Notes: a model not told the origin generated them from the letters alone. A stretch of DNA of 64,000 nt from Brugia malayi (GCF_000002995.4 NW_025062478.1:11962001-12026000), one strand, 5' to 3'; positions 35,401-49,775 are shown, numbered from the stretch's first letter. Numbers and translations: made by a program.

Positions 35401-38400
35401 GCATTCCTTTCAGTGATTGTTCGCGAAAGCATTCTGAAATTTCAGTTTTTTAAAAAATTTCGAACGAAAAAAAGGAATTATGACTTTCATTTCAGACATT
35501 GTTTACTCATTTTAATAGGCCTAAATAACATCTGTATTAATAATTACCATAAAATAAATGAATTTATGATAATAACAAATTAGCTAAAAAGAATTCATAT
35601 TCACTGTATATGTGACTTCAACTGGCGACATTGTCTTCCTAAGTTCAATTCTTCATCCAAATCACTGCAGGAACTATCATCGCTTTGTATGCTAGACCAT
35701 TGGTCACCATCTGGACGTGATGAATTTGAAACTTGAGCTCGTTGTTCAAATCGTGCAGCCAATATGGCTCGTAATTCAACAGCTTCTTCTCGACGCCTCA
35801 AGAAAAAATAAATTTAATAAATATTTTATGGTGGCTAAATGCAGATGCAAGTTTTTTCTCTCTTTCTAGAAAAAAAAAAAAACTGTAATAGCTATCAAAA
35901 AGCTTCATAAAATTAAAATTTATGCTTACACTATGAAATTGCAAAAAATTGATTATCGTTTTTACAGTGTATGTAAAAAATGATTTCAGTAATTAAACAA
36001 ATAAGTAATGAAGTGCATATAGAAAAGCTTTGTACAAGATTAAACATTTATTTTTTAAAAGTGCATAAGAAGTTCTAATGCAATAATGCCAATTAATTTC
36101 TTTTAAAATATATGAAAATCAACTGTTCAGGAAAAAGTTATGACTGCGAAATAAATTTAAATGACAAAGAGAAAATATATTTTCTTTAAATGCAAATACA
36201 CCGCAGCTGTATTTGAGAGTAAATCCATTCACGTACCTATCATTTTCTTCTACTATTTTTTCAACAAATGATCGAAAATTCATTGCTTCAGAGCCATTTT
36301 GCACTTTCTCTTCAAGTAATCGTTCCACTTCGTCTTTAAGCTTCTTATATGCCAATTCAAGTTCCTACAATGATGAAATTTAAATTCGCTTTTTTTTCAA
36401 ATCACTTCGTTATGAAACATTCTAAAATTTGAATCAAAACTTCGATGTTTAAAGAAGCTAAAAAATTTTTAATAAATCAAAAACAAAATGTATTTTACTT
36501 GCATTCGCTGTGCATCAAAAGCCTTCATAGCAATTCGCTTATCTAAATTTTCGACCAGTAAATTAGCATCCATTATTGATTTCAAACGATCGTTTTCTCT
36601 TGAAATCTGCTCCATTCTGTAAAAAAAAAAAAAAAAATATATTACTTTTTTTATATGGTTGTATCAGATTTTAATTATCCATAACGAGTAATAAGGAAAT
36701 ATGAAATAGACAAGATCATTCAAGATATTTTGAGAGAAGTTATAGCTTCCCATAAATATAACAATTAAATATTTAACAATATAGCTAAAGTTCTGCTTTT
36801 CTTTCCTATGAATTCTAATTTTAAGGTTGTAAATGTGGATGAAAAAAAAGCAAACTTTCACTAAAATGCTAAAAATTGCATTTGTATAATAAAAGACTGA
36901 TAGTTTGAATTAATCAGCAAATCACTGCAAACTAGACAAGCATACTTGGAGCGAAGAGAATTAATAACATGTTGTTGCTTCAGTATGAGGACCACTTCAT
37001 CAATCTCATTACTGTCTAAGCCAATGGTAACTATTTTGCCATTTGTATCACCGATCAACATCGATTGATTCAAATTTTTTTGTGTAAGTCGCATGCCTTA
37101 AAAGATGTTATCATTATTACTCGTAATACTAAGCTAATTCAATATTACAGATCATAGATTGAAGAAAATTATTAGAAAATCATTACAAAATCATCAGTGA
37201 TATTTTATCATTCTTCAACAGTTACTAAAAACATAGATCCAATAAAAAGTTATATAAATTTGTGAAAAGCTATAAAAATTTAATTCAATTGAAGAAATTT
37301 TGTTGAGAAAAATTAAAAGTGGAAAATGAAAAATAATGAAATAAGATTCTATTATCACTAGGATTCTATTATCATTATCATCATGAAGATACTATCATCA
37401 GCATCTGGGCAATTCAATTAGCTGCGAACTGAATTAAAACATTTAATTCGAGACTTTTGGTGTTGTTTGAAAGTCTACTTAAAAATGCATACATAAAGAG
37501 AAATAAAAATGCTGCTGAAAGAATCAGGAATGGATAAAAACCACTATTGAAAAAAGCAATAATAAAAAAAATAAAGTTCTGGATAAGTTTTAAAGCAAAA
37601 ATTTACTTCCAGTTCGACTTAATGCTGGACTAGCTAAAAGATTAGCATTTGCAAGCAACTGTTCACGCATCTGTGATATTTCTTGTTCCGATGCCAAGTA
37701 ACGGTTCTTCTCTGTAATGATGAATATTTTAAATGAATTTCATGAATTTGGTAGAAAGCAAAAGCAAGTTAGGCTTAAAAATACATCTTTTTCTTCTCAC
37801 ACATCTACCAAACAATAAAAATTAACAAAAATTCTTAGAACATAATAAATTTTAAGTTACAAATATCCTTTAAAAATAATTTAAATGTAAACCTTTAGCT
37901 AATTCAACATCCACCAATTTCTTCTGCTTCATTAAATTATTGTAACGAGCACGAAGACTTGACAATTCAGTGTTCAAAGCATTTATTTTCGCAATTGTTT
38001 CTTCAAATTCCTGAAATTTTTGGACAAAAATTTGAAGAAATTAAATTGATCTAAAGATATTTTCGACATAAGCCGTATGATTGAATAATATGCAAATCAA
38101 ATGAACGATTCATTTCTCACCGATTGTTATCATTTGACATTAAATGGCTGTCTGATCAGCTAGTATTGATAAGAATAATTCAGATGTATGTGCAACTATG
38201 ATATTTCATTCTTTTTCATTTACTTTTTTTCGATTGTGTTTGAAGTTATTTGTTAAAAAGCATTCTATGCGTCAGTTTCAATTCTAAGCAAAATAAATAA
38301 TCTATATATAATTTCACAAATTTATAAGAGAAAGTTAGAAATAACCATTTTCAACCTATCTTTCGTATTTTGTAGTTCTTCCTCTAATTTAATATTCTTT

Positions 38401-41400
38401 GCTGCTTCTTCTTTCCGACTAGCTTCTAATAATTTCACTTTTGCTTCCAAATCTTCCGCATGTGCTTTGGTAGCCAGCAGTACACATCTATAATAATTAA
38501 TTTAATGATAAGACAATAACAAATAATAATTATAATCTCAAATTGATACAAACATTGATAAAAATCATGTAACTAAGGAACTGTTTTGTATGCATTTATG
38601 TATAAGTGAATGCGATTTATACGCTTCAATAGAATTGTTTCAAATTGTTATTCAAATATCGCACTGAAAATTTAGGAACTAAAGGTGACTGAATATAATC
38701 GAATTAGTGAACCAAGGTTAAAAAAAATTTTTGTTGGTGGTAACCTAATTCAAGAACAATTTAATATAACAGAAAATAACTTTGAAATAGTGAAAAATAA
38801 TGATAAGTGGCTTGAATCATAACAAATGATAAAGAAATACCATGAATAATAGTCGAAATTCCACAGAAAACAAATATGTTAACTATTGGGAATCACTGTT
38901 TTATAAATCAGAATAACAATAAAATCATGAGTCAAAACCATTTTACAATGTTTGATATCAAAAATTGCTTTTGGAAAATATTTTTTGTCTCAAAAAGAAG
39001 AAAAAGAAAAATGCAATGATAAAGAGATAAAAATGAAATAAATTTTTTAACTGAAAAAAAGAAATGTAAATAGTAGAGAATTTCAACAAGGCATAATTAA
39101 AATTTTAAGTAAAGGATATAATTAGAAAGGACAAGGAAAAAAACCTTTGTGTCTCCAAATTCGCCATTTCTACCCGCATTTTATCAGCTTCTGCTGAAAT
39201 TGTCCATAATCGACCATTTTCTGCAGTCTGGATTAAATCGTAGAAGAAATATACTAGCGTAACTTTGCAATTGTTTAAATTTAAATATGTTGCTGATTTG
39301 ACAAGTTGCGCAATCAAGTTTAAATTTGAATCTACAACGCAAAGAAAGAAATGGGAAATCGGAGAAATTTGCACATTTAAAATATTGTATAAGGTTTCTA
39401 ACAGTAAAAAGTAAAAACTTTGTCTTACTCTCATAAGTTGTATGTAACTAATCAAGTTTGGATCCATTTCATTATTAACATTTTATTATCATTTTAAAAT
39501 GTCCGAAGAAATGCTCTACTTTTAAGGCCAGCAGTTTTATTCTTATTACTAATGATTACTAAAATATTACAACAAAAGCATACCATGAAATCGAGTTTTT
39601 GCTGCAACGAAATGATCTTATTTTCAAGGCCTTTATTTAATTTCTGCAAATGTCCAACAGATCGAGCTTCAATCTAAAATTATATAAAAATTTAATGGAG
39701 ATTAAGAAAAAAAAAAAAGTTCCTCAATTACAGAGTAATCTAGCCCTCATTGATAACTTCTAGCTTGAAAATTTCATAAGTACTAATTAAAGCATTACTC
39801 ATTTTTTGCTCACAAAAATAATCCATAAATTGGCTAAAGCACAAAAAAATACAGAAATTTTTCGAAGAATAAAATAATTTGATTTTTTGGCAAACAATAA
39901 TAAAACAGTGATAAACCAATAAATAAATTAATATTAAGGTAAAAATGCTTTCTGTAAAATAAATTATTTGAATTCTTGTTAAAAATATATTTTTAGCTAT
40001 CTGTTATTTGATAGCAGAATATAAACAAAAATATTACCAATATTTTACACCTGTTTATTTACATTAAATTATTAAATAATTAACTTTAATAATTATTAAC
40101 TTACATATTTTTTGCAATTCATCACGAGTAAATTCGCAGTAAAATGAGAGATGACAACTGATATCATGAATAAGAAAGCAAACAAAAGCTATTCATGATG
40201 ATTACATATGAAACGAAGTACATAAATGACAAGTACTAACCTTCAATTCACGTAGACGCCTCCTTGCAAGCCATTGTCGCACTTGACATTGTATCATGAC
40301 GATCTTTTTGTTATGATCGATCTGATGACGCCTCACTAGCCAGCCACGACAATATTTTTGAATTACGATTGCTTTCTGCTCGTGCCGTAACTAAAATTGA
40401 AAATAAATTCATAAGCAATGAATAGAAATATTAATACAACGGAAAGGACAAAATTCAGAATGATCAGAATGATCGGTTGAAATTCAAAAAAAAAAAAAAA
40501 TAATTAAATAAATAAAAATAGAAATAAAAACAATTTGGTCAAAATTAAATTCAACGTTGTAATTTCGGCAATTCTTTGTAATTTATTTCAAATTTCAACT
40601 AACGTTTAACATACGTTTGAGTAATTTAACAAAGTGTAATATCAAGTTAAAACAAAAGGAAAAAAAAAAAAGAAATGTTAAACTAAATAAAGTATATGAA
40701 TGTGTATATGTAGGATTATTCAAATCTGAAATGCAGATTTCTAATATAGGAAAGTAATTAAAAAATAAGTAGCAATTTTATTTGAAAATAAGTTAAAAAC
40801 TGAATATAGAGCAATTGTCGACTTAAAACATTCATATTATATAAAGGATAAGAAAGCAGCTACATACTAATCCAATTTTTTAAACAAAGAAAATTTAGAT
40901 TAATTAGAAAGTTTGCTTTTAAATCATGATATAGCGCTGAATAGATTATAAGTTACTTCGAAAAAGAAGCAATTAAAATTGAGTCCAATTTGTAAAAAAT
41001 TAAGATAGTTGAATTTTCTAAATTGCATTTTGAGGTATAAAACCAACTAAGAGCATATTGGAGATTATTGAAAATCAAATAAAGGAGAAAACCAGACATA
41101 TCACAAAATTTAGGCCAGAGACATTCATAAAGACCTTTCCAATCAAATTTTAGATAATAATATTTATTGTTCCTGTTTTTAAAAAAAAAAAAAAAAAATG
41201 AAAAAAAACAAATAAATGATTCGAAGTATTTTATAATAACCATAGTGATTATTATAAACAAAAAGGTTTACACTTTCATATTAAAAAAAAAACTGCTAAA
41301 ATTTCCAGAAACTTCACAAGGAAAATGACACATGAAATTGAATAATATAAGTAGGAAATGAATTAACCTTGGAATTTTCATGTCATTCTTCTTGATTAAC

Positions 41401-44400
41401 CAATGAATAGATCATTAAAAGTTCACAAAAATTTCATGGAATGTCCCAATAACTAATCATCAAAGAGGATAATACTATTCAAACTACTCAAGATGATTGT
41501 TTCTGTGATCAATAAAGTAATTTGGAAATATTAAATTCAGAATGACCTTTAACTGGGACAAAAATTTTTAAATTTATAGCTATTATATAACATATATAAT
41601 TCGTATGTAATCATGCAGATTATATATCTCAGTGAAAGCTTGTACCAGCTGTCACCTAAACAATTTAGTACTATAATATATCTTACAAATACAAATACAT
41701 GAAAGTAAAGTAATTAGAATTATTGAAATTATAATGATTGCAAACAATCCTAGAACATATTCATTAATTTATTATTCATTCATTCACTAATAATTAACAT
41801 TAATAATACATATATCAGTTATTCCAAATATGTTATCCTTACCCACTAATTACTGATCATACTTAATACTGTGGTGATAAATGCAGTGATAAATTTAAAT
41901 ACCTTTTCTATTTTTTGACGTATAAGCGATGCTCGATAATGAGTTTGTATCATGATAATAACTGCTTTCAGTAATGTGTAACGATGCTGTGCTATGTAGC
42001 GACGAAATGCAGTTTGTATGCAAACTGCAGCACGATACATTTGAAGATATTTCATGCGTCTGTACATTAGGAATGCACGTGAATAAAGCTAAAAGATATT
42101 CCAGAACTGACATCAGTTTAAAGTGATTTGAAAATTTAATTAACCATTTTTAGTTACAGTTCATGAAAAAAACAAAGCAAATTTGAATAAAAAATGAACA
42201 GATACATGGAAAATACCTGAATTTTCAGTAATGATTCTTTGATATTTTGATATTTTTTCCGACAAATGTAACCTTTCCAAATCTTCTGAATCATTATTGT
42301 TGAATTTGCTAATTTTTCGTGAAGTATTCTTTCCAATAAAGCTACCTGTCCAGTTCGAAAGAATACCTTTGTTTTACCCAAAGCATACATTTTATTCTGC
42401 AACACACTAATATTGCAAAATTTCATTGATAATAATTATAAACTGCATATAAATAAAAAAAGTGATAACATTTAAACATTTTATTCGATGTCATTTTCAA
42501 ATTTCATAAAAAAACTACACAATCTGCCAAAGTTCAATTACAAGTTTCTAAATTAAATACAGAAACGAATATCTTATTACAAGGTCACCGAAAAACCGAT
42601 TTTAAGCGGAAAACAAAAAAGAGTTCTGTCTTTGGAAGTTTTTTTCATTTGAATGAAAAGTAGACAAGTCTGTTAAAAGTTATGCTTAAGATGATAGAAT
42701 TGGATATAAATATGATAATATGATAAGAAACTATGAAATGAGAGAAGTCAATTTATGAAAGTTATCGCAAGTAATTAATTGTTCTGAACTGCAACAAATC
42801 TGAATAATAGTCTAGAATGAAAGCATACCTCAAGATATTTATTACATGCTTTTTCTGCAAAAATTCTTGGCTCTTCTAGCCATAACTTCTTTTCTGGATA
42901 AAGAACTCGGTACCTCCGAGAAAAATCTTCATACATCCATCTACAAATAAACTACAATGAACAGTAATTTAATAAAGAGTATATTTTGCTGCTAATAGAT
43001 ACGCAAATACTCGCAAAATAAAGTCATAAAACATTTAAAGAAAGTCACTAAGAAATATTCAGGAATAATTTTTAGCTTTCTCTAAAAAGATAGCTTCACA
43101 ACCTATTGATAGTAACTCATCTAGCTTTAACATAATTCAGATAATTAAAGAAAAGACTTAAGCATTGGATAATTTGATAAAAAAAGAAGAATGATTACCA
43201 TAATTAATACCTTGAAGGATATCCGGCAGCTGATATACGCACCGTTTCAAGAACTCCGCAAGCTCGAAGCTGTTGAATAGCTCGTTTAGGTGTGAATGTA
43301 AATGGTAATTTCTCATCATTTGGTTTGATGCAACGTACGTAGTGTGGCCGTGTGGTACTTAGCACTGCCATTAATTCACGCAATGAATCACGAAACTATA
43401 ACGTGGATTTAAATCAATGAGACAATAATAGGTCAAGTTAATTCCGAATTTAATTTTAGTTTATAGCTGAAAATTTTCTAAAAAAAAAAAAAAAAAAACA
43501 GCACGAGAACTTTTGTTAATTCCTTCGGCTAGAATTAAAATTTAAAAAAAAGAAAAAAAATTAAAAAAAAAAAATGTTATATAATTCTCCTGATTTAAAT
43601 AGCTGAAAATGAATAATGGAAAATTTTACTTTATTTGACGCTATTTATTTATTAACTTTAGAAAAAAAAAAAAGAAATTTAGACAAAAGGATATGAATTA
43701 TAAACTGTGGGCTTTCCACTAGCATGCATTCCACATCCAACCGTTGATGTTACAGTAGAAAAATAGTATATCATTTTTTTTTTTTTAAAGCCTTAATTTT
43801 TTTCTGAACCACTTGTAAAAAACTAAAAACTGAAAAATATTGAAAAACACGACAATTGCAAGCATACCTGGAAAGAGACGGATTTCTTCATGGAATGCTC
43901 GGTATTAGGTATAAGAAAGTTGGTCCCACGTCCGAATGACTTTTTGTCATTCTCGACATCCAGTATCTCACGCATTAAGTCAAACTGAAATTGAAATTAA
44001 AAAAAAAATAAAAAGAAATAAAACTAATGTTGAAGTACCACACTGTCACTTATTTTACAGTATATATATAATACTATCATCGCCTAGTTGTTAAACTAAA
44101 TTAACTAAATTAGCATTTATTGATATCAGTATTTTGAGGTAGTTACTATTTAAGACTTTCTGGAATAGTAAACAGATAATCAAAATAAGAGCCTTTCAAA
44201 CAAATACATTTAATAGACAATTTTCTTTGCTTACTTTCTATTATCGAATTATTAATATTATCATTATTAACCTTGCTATTCTTCATAACAGCTATTAATT
44301 GTTGACTTATTGTATCTTTATTCTTCGCCAAGAAACCATCCACATTATAAGTAACATCGGCAGCAAAATGTCTGATTATGAATGTTGGATTCTAAGAAAA

Positions 44401-47400
44401 GAGAAATTTTTCAAAGAAGGAACTCCAAATTCTATTTAAAAAAAAAAATATGACATTTGAAGTCATACTTTTATCTTCGGTAACTGGAAATGTTGCGTTT
44501 TTTTGAGCATTTGGCATGTTCGTAATTTTTCTAACCAATCTCGATCAGTCCCCTGACCCATCTAAATAGATTTATTTTTATAATTTTTAAATTTTATTCA
44601 TTCAAAATCCTACCATAAATAATGTAACTGTCTCAAATAATACCTCAAAAGCAAGCAGCTAGAATGATATTTTTTATAAAATGGCTTCAAAACTATTGGT
44701 GTGAGTGTAAATAATGCATAATTTACTTACAATTACTAAATTTTTTCTATTTGTAATTAATTCAGCTTATTTACTTTACTCTTAATAAGATTATTAAATA
44801 TGCTACAACAGTTTTCTTAAATATTCGATGGAAAGTGCACCTTGCATTGCTCATCAAGATAATCAATGATACCAGGTCTACCTTCTATCAAATCAATACA
44901 TGGCTGATTGTCGTAAAAATCAATCCGTATCCAGTCAATCTCCTCTCGTTCATATTCCGACTGTTCAAGTTTAAATACATGCTAAAATTTCATTGATAAA
45001 ATAGGGATATGGAAAAACTGTTCATAATCGTTTACTTCTTTTTTTTTTTTTTGTTTAGTAAAATAAATTAGGTTCTCAAATCTTAGACTTTCAAAAATCT
45101 GATCAGAAATTTCCACAATTTTTCTTTTTTGATTCTAAATTTTTCGGAATTTTCACCGTTTTTTAAAAGCACATGAAATATATTATTTATTACTGTTATA
45201 TTTGAATACATTGAACATTTCGACAGTTCATTAAAGTAAAGTAAAGTAAAATTACCATTAAGTAAAATCAAACAATGTGCACTACAATTTTTAATTAACA
45301 GACGTTTGAAGCTGACCTGACAAAATTGTTGTTGAAGTTTTTCATTCGCATAATTAATGCAGAACTGTTCGAAACTGTTAACTTCCAAAGTTTCAAATCT
45401 GTAATTAGCATTATTACATCTTTACTTTCCACCCTTATATCATACGAAAAAGAAATCAAAAGCAATTCTCAATAATAGGAATGAAATGACAAAATTTCGA
45501 AAAGAATTGAAAAAAAAATCTAATTTTATACCTGAAATAAACCAGGAATTTTAAAATAGCTAATTTCTCAAAGTAAATCAGACAAACCCATATATGTCGA
45601 GAACTCCAATGAACCGTTTAGTGTTTTTTGATTTATTGTTTTTCAATTGTTCTCCCAAAGCTTCGTTTACTTTTTTAACTATCCAAGAAAACGCTGCGGC
45701 ATAAAGAATCTTAACTAACGCATCCCGGCGTTCTACTGCCTTTAAGATTGCAAGATTTTGTATTTCATGGTAATTTTTGAGAAACTTCATTTCAAACGAA
45801 GATAGAAAATAATCGAACGTAATGAAACTGTGTCAGATATTTTTCAGAAATAATAATGCAGAAATTTAAAAAAGAAAAAAAAAAAAGAAAAAGAAAACTA
45901 GCTTCAGCAGTAGTCAGTGGTTTCCGAACAGATTCACCTCCAGCAATAATTTCGCGAACAATTAACCACATGCATAAATCGTTTTCGTTTATTTCGTACA
46001 TCTTTCCACACAGTTGACTGATTGTATCGGAACTACTTTGCTTAAGATAACACAGAATTAAAAAAATCGAAAGAGTTATACAAACAAATAAGTTCATAAA
46101 TGCTTCAATTTTCATCAAATAAAATTTTTCCCATTATAAGATGAACAAATTATCCTAATGTAAGTTTCAAAAACCTTTCAGATTTCATTATATATGTAAA
46201 ACAGTCTAACAAATTGAAAAATATAAAATTGATAAGCTAATAGGAAGCATAATTATTGGATTCATCTCAAACTTTACAACTACCACAGCACAAATAAATG
46301 AAAACAATTATTTCAAAACAAACGGAATTAAATTTCTATTAAACTATTTAAATATTAAACAATTTAAAAGGGTTAAATGGAAAGATATTGAGAAGTGTCA
46401 TTTTTAATAGCATATTATCTAGTAAATAACTTACATCAATTTTTGTACATTCATTGGATCTATCAGCAAATCTTATATTGCCAAACAGAAGAAGACCCGT
46501 AAACAAACGAAGTATCGACTTTTGAGTGTCCGTTGAAATTCGAAGAAGATCAAGAGAAGCCAGCGTTTGTAGGAAATCATTCTGATCGTCAACTGTTTCT
46601 ATTTCACCGCTATTTCCTTGACACGTATAAAAATATGAATGCCAATCACCTACAATCTACTTTTGTTTCTTTATCAGCTTGTAAAGAAATGCTTAGAAGG
46701 AGTAAAGGAGATTTAATTAAGTGGAACCAATTCAAGAATGTTTAAATGTATAAGTTTAATCTAACAGGAAGCACTTTGTTTAGTGAAATCTCTTAATAAC
46801 TTTCGCTTTTAAAATTATCCAGTAGTCCAGATAAATTGAGATGATAAAACACAGTAAATACAACTTATCTGATAGTGAGTGACTAGCATTGTTAATTAGT
46901 TATCAGCAAGAACAAACTGACATACTAAACAAATACCTAGTTTAAGGTCTTTCAAAAGAGCATGCGATCGTGATGCGCAAATCTGATAAAAAATATGGTA
47001 GTTGCGTTCATTTTCTGCCTAAAATAACGAGCATTAGTTAAAATTGGAAATAATTAGAGTTAAAACTATAGCGATGATCAGGAAATACGGATAGTTTAAC
47101 AAGCGAACTAAGTCAGCAACACCAATTGTTAAGTTTCAGTCAATTTCTGTACTAATTTTTTAAATTTCATCTATTCACCTGAAATACGACACGACTTTTT
47201 TCCAACAAATAAGTTCTCATCTCAGCACCAGCAATACCAAAATGATCATTGAAATCAATTTGTATATATTTTCCAAAACGAGAAGAATTATCATTTCGAA
47301 TTGTTTTCGCATTTCCGATTGCTTCCATTATTGGATTTGATGCCAGAACACGATCCTCAATACCTGCCACCGGTTTACTGCCGTATGATTTGCTCGATGA

Positions 47401-48561
47401 TGAACATGCCACTGATGCCAGATACCTAAAATTTACAAAAAATTCAAACATTCTTCTTAATTAGAAAAAAAATTAATCTTTTGAAAATTAATATTTTTAC
47501 CTCATAACAAATTTAGCAGAAACTGTCTTGCCAGCACCAGATTCACCGCTAACAATAACAGATTGGTCTTTACCAAATTTAGATAAATCATAAAATGCTT
47601 CTTCTGCGACAGCATAAATATGAGGGTCAAGTTCTCGTACTTGTTTACCAACACCACGATATACCTGTATTTAAGCATTTCAATGATTAATCAAATCTTT
47701 TAAAAAATATAATAGAATAATAGGATGACACAAGTAAAAGTATTTATTTGAGAAAAAACTTTTGGAAACAAGGTTAATTTAATTCATATGAACTTCAATC
47801 CATTATTCTCAATTATGTTTAAATAAAAATATACCTGTATAACGTCATCTCCGTAAAGTTGTGAACAATTTGCATACGGATTAATAGCTACTAAAACAAT
47901 ACCACAATAAGTGTAAATTGCTTCTCGTTTAACAAATCGAAAACTAAGATGATTGAGAACGGCAGGTTCATGCAAATAACTTAATGTTGTCAAATCATCG
48001 CAACCAAGTAACACATCTGGATTACGTAAGAATGGAAGTTCTTCTGATTCGTCAACCATAATTTCCGTCACCTAAAAATGTTTATGATAATTATATTAAA
48101 TTTAAAAAAAAAAAAAAAAGATGAATTGCTACTTGATAATGTGAAGAGTATTATTAAAAAAAAAGAAAAAAAAAAAAATTACAACTTACCTGTCCATCTT
48201 GTAGCTGTACCTTATTTCGTGAATTAAACTTAAAGTCATCTAATAATTCACCACCTATCCAAACTTTTTCTGAATCTCTTAACCATATACGTGTACCTAT
48301 GAAAAATGATAATAAGTGTACAATTCTGCAAAATTTATCAACCGATTAAATTCTTCCAACATTGTAAGAATTCAAAAATTTGAAATTTTTTCCACAAATC
48401 TATACAAAAAGTACATCTTTTTTGCATTCGTCTTTTTTTTTTTTTATTTTTCGAATAAATAAATTTTGATTTATAAAAAATAATTTAAGAACTATACCTT
48501 TCTTATAATTTTCAGCAGCAAATAGCTTCCCTCGATTAACTGTTGCAAAACCATTCATCAT
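25983..48561 (-). CDS. hum-2: class V myosin heavy chain, 40 exons, ~1798 aa
   Basis: Actin-based cargo motor. Forty exons join in phase into a full-length class V heavy chain (typical length about 1850 aa): motor head about 1-760, six IQ motifs about 783-924, coiled coil about 925-1360, and globular tail about 1390-1798. Key motifs are GESGAGKT (P-loop, 176-183), NDNSSRFG (switch I, about 235-242) and DIYGFE. The start is MMNGFATVN at 48561, with a second Met next to it; the stop is at 25985-25983. The domain order identifies myosin V, the C. elegans counterpart being hum-2. The head-side introns are mostly 100-600 bp; the largest intron (35351 to 29852) separates coiled coil from tail and contains a possible internal first exon. 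A GATAA minisatellite lies about 110-320 bp upstream of the ATG. Exon groups are listed in the following entries. Confidence 0.97.
30298..30411 (-). other. hum-2: possible alternative first exon of a tail-only myosin V isoform
   Basis: An open 38-codon segment starting [15 protein letters not shown] ends in an excellent donor (AGT|GTAAGT) in phase 0, which fits the next myosin exon (29851). It has no acceptor in the phase needed to follow exon 29, so it works as a first exon, not as a cassette. Joined to exons 30-40 it would give about 509 aa: a short coil plus the cargo-binding tail without motor. No proof of transcription. Confidence 0.45.
30412..35351. other. large myosin intron
   Basis: About 5 kb between coiled-coil exon 29 and the tail exons. 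It holds A/T runs, an (AC)/(ATAC)/(TA) microsatellite at 34873-34936, and a 12-bp hairpin at 34086-34124 (GCAAAAGTTGAA/TTCAACTTTTGC). If the exon at 30298-30411 is real, its promoter lies here. No other exon was found. Confidence 0.6.
34873..34936. repeat. compound CA/ATAC/TA microsatellite
   Basis: Runs of ACACAC, then CATACATACATA, then TATATATATATA within the large myosin intron. Confidence 0.95.
40241..42396 (-). other. hum-2: myosin V lever arm: six IQ motifs, exons 17-19
   Basis: Exons: 42396-42217, 42088-41903, 40390-40241. After the converter end ([15 protein letters not shown]) come six calmodulin/light-chain sites: [79 protein letters not shown] and [16 protein letters not shown]. 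Six is the canonical number for class V and implies a long processive stride. Confidence 0.95.
42829..48561 (-). other. hum-2: myosin V motor-domain exons 1-16
   Basis: Exons: 48561-48498, 48296-48190, 48071-47835, 47664-47501, 47425-47179, 47018-46937, 46649-46435, 46040-45899, 45735-45588, 45398-45317, 44981-44841, 44561-44469, 44391-44272, 43984-43868, 43395-43211, 42940-42829. They encode the SH3-like start ([10 protein letters not shown]), P-loop, switch [30 protein letters not shown], and the [10 protein letters not shown] actin-side segment up to the converter ([11 protein letters not shown]). Exon 9 uses the acceptor that ends CTTAAAGGCAG, which restores family spacing ([14 protein letters not shown]). 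Exon 13 uses the AGCAAG|GTTAAT donor, which alone gives [11 protein letters not shown] in frame. Confidence 0.95.
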
Positions 48562-48674
48562 TTGAATTATTTGTTATCCAAATGATAGAATAGGAAAAAT
48601 CAATAAAAGTAATTTATGGTATACTTGTTAGTTTCTTATCGTTAGAAATAATATCAAACCTATAAGCAAAAGAT

Positions 48675-48880
48675 ATATTACAAAAGAGACAAAGTAAAAA
48701 ATAATCGATAATGATAAGGGACAAAGTAAGAAATAATCGATAATGATAAGAGACAAAGTAAAAAACAATCGATAATGATAAGGGACAAAGTAAAAAATAG
48801 TCGATAATGATAAGGGACAAAGTAAAAAATAGTCGATAATGATAAGGGACAAAGTAAAAAATAGTCGATAATGATAATTT
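48675..48880. repeat. 32-bp minisatellite with paired GATAA, upstream of myosin
   Basis: Six units at a 32-bp spacing (CGATAATGATAAG at 48706, 48738, 48770, 48802, 48834 and 48866). Each carries two GATAA motifs plus GGGACAAAGTAAAAAA. It begins about 115 bp before the myosin ATG, that is, in its proximal promoter or 5' leader. Confidence 0.95.
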
Positions 48881-49317
48881 AATAGTACTTTGATAAGATT
48901 ATACATCCTTCTTATCATCTTATCAGCGCCTATTATAAACATTGATAAAGTTTTTGTCAATAGAAAATACAAACAAAAATATTTAAGGTATAAGAAAATA
49001 TTAGCATAAGTTTAAAATAATGTTTTATATTTAGTTGGTAAGACTAAGTCTAATTCTGAATGCCATTACAGAATTAAATTAACCATGAAAATTTTACCCT
49101 CTTAAAGGTAAATAACAATTAGACAATAATAAAATCAAAAAACAAAATTTTAAATTCTGTAAAATTCATTCTTACCCAACATTTCTTATTTAATATCTTT
49201 CTTAATGATTAGATATTTTTGTCAATAAAAATGAGTCTTCTCTATAAAATAAATCGTTCGAATGTAAAATTAAAAATGATAATGCTATCAGATTCTTATG
49301 AAAATAATACTAAAATC

Positions 49318-49512
49318 TTAAAGTAATAATAAATTACAACAATAATTAATCAACACATAGTAATAATTATAATAATAACAACAATAACAATGATAATAAT
49401 AACAATAATTATAATAATAGCAACAATAATAACAACAATGGAATATTAATAATAATAATAGTAGTAATAAAATAATAATACTAACAATAACAAATAACGA
49501 CGATAATAATAA
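49318..49512. repeat. AAT/AAC trinucleotide-rich microsatellite
   Basis: An imperfect run of AATAAT, AACAAC and GATAAT triplets. Confidence 0.9.
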
Positions 49513-49775
49513 AATGTTACAATTCATGGAATTCAGTAAAGAGATAAAGAGGAGGTGGACAATGTCCACAACAGTTGACAGTGGTCATTGGTTGTGGACA
49601 GACGTGACAGTTCCACATTTACAAATGACACATGGATGGATGGATGGGCTGAAGAGGATGAAAGTTTTGTTATTATTATTATTAATTTTGTACTAATATA
49701 ACTGCTACTAATGTCTCATTGTGAAAAAAAAAGAAAGAGAAAAAAATTTCAAAAATTTATCTTATGAGAGAAAAA

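Larger units (their letters stand above)
29768..39673 (-). other. hum-2: myosin V coiled-coil exons 20-30
   Basis: Exons: 39673-39584, 39227-39145, 38487-38346, 38010-37893, 37711-37607, 37096-36946, 36616-36499, 36364-36237, 35796-35605, 35433-35352, 29851-29768. They are heptad-rich with many Glu/Lys/Leu ([46 protein letters not shown]). They are interrupted by a Ser/Asp-rich segment ([15 protein letters not shown]), a likely flexible or phosphorylated hinge. The coil dimerises the heavy chains. Confidence 0.9.

Noticed and set aside
44235..44271. Later donor (GAAA|GTAAGC) for myosin exon 13
   Set aside because: It gives a stop at the start of exon 14. The donor at 44272 restores [11 protein letters not shown], which fits the family.
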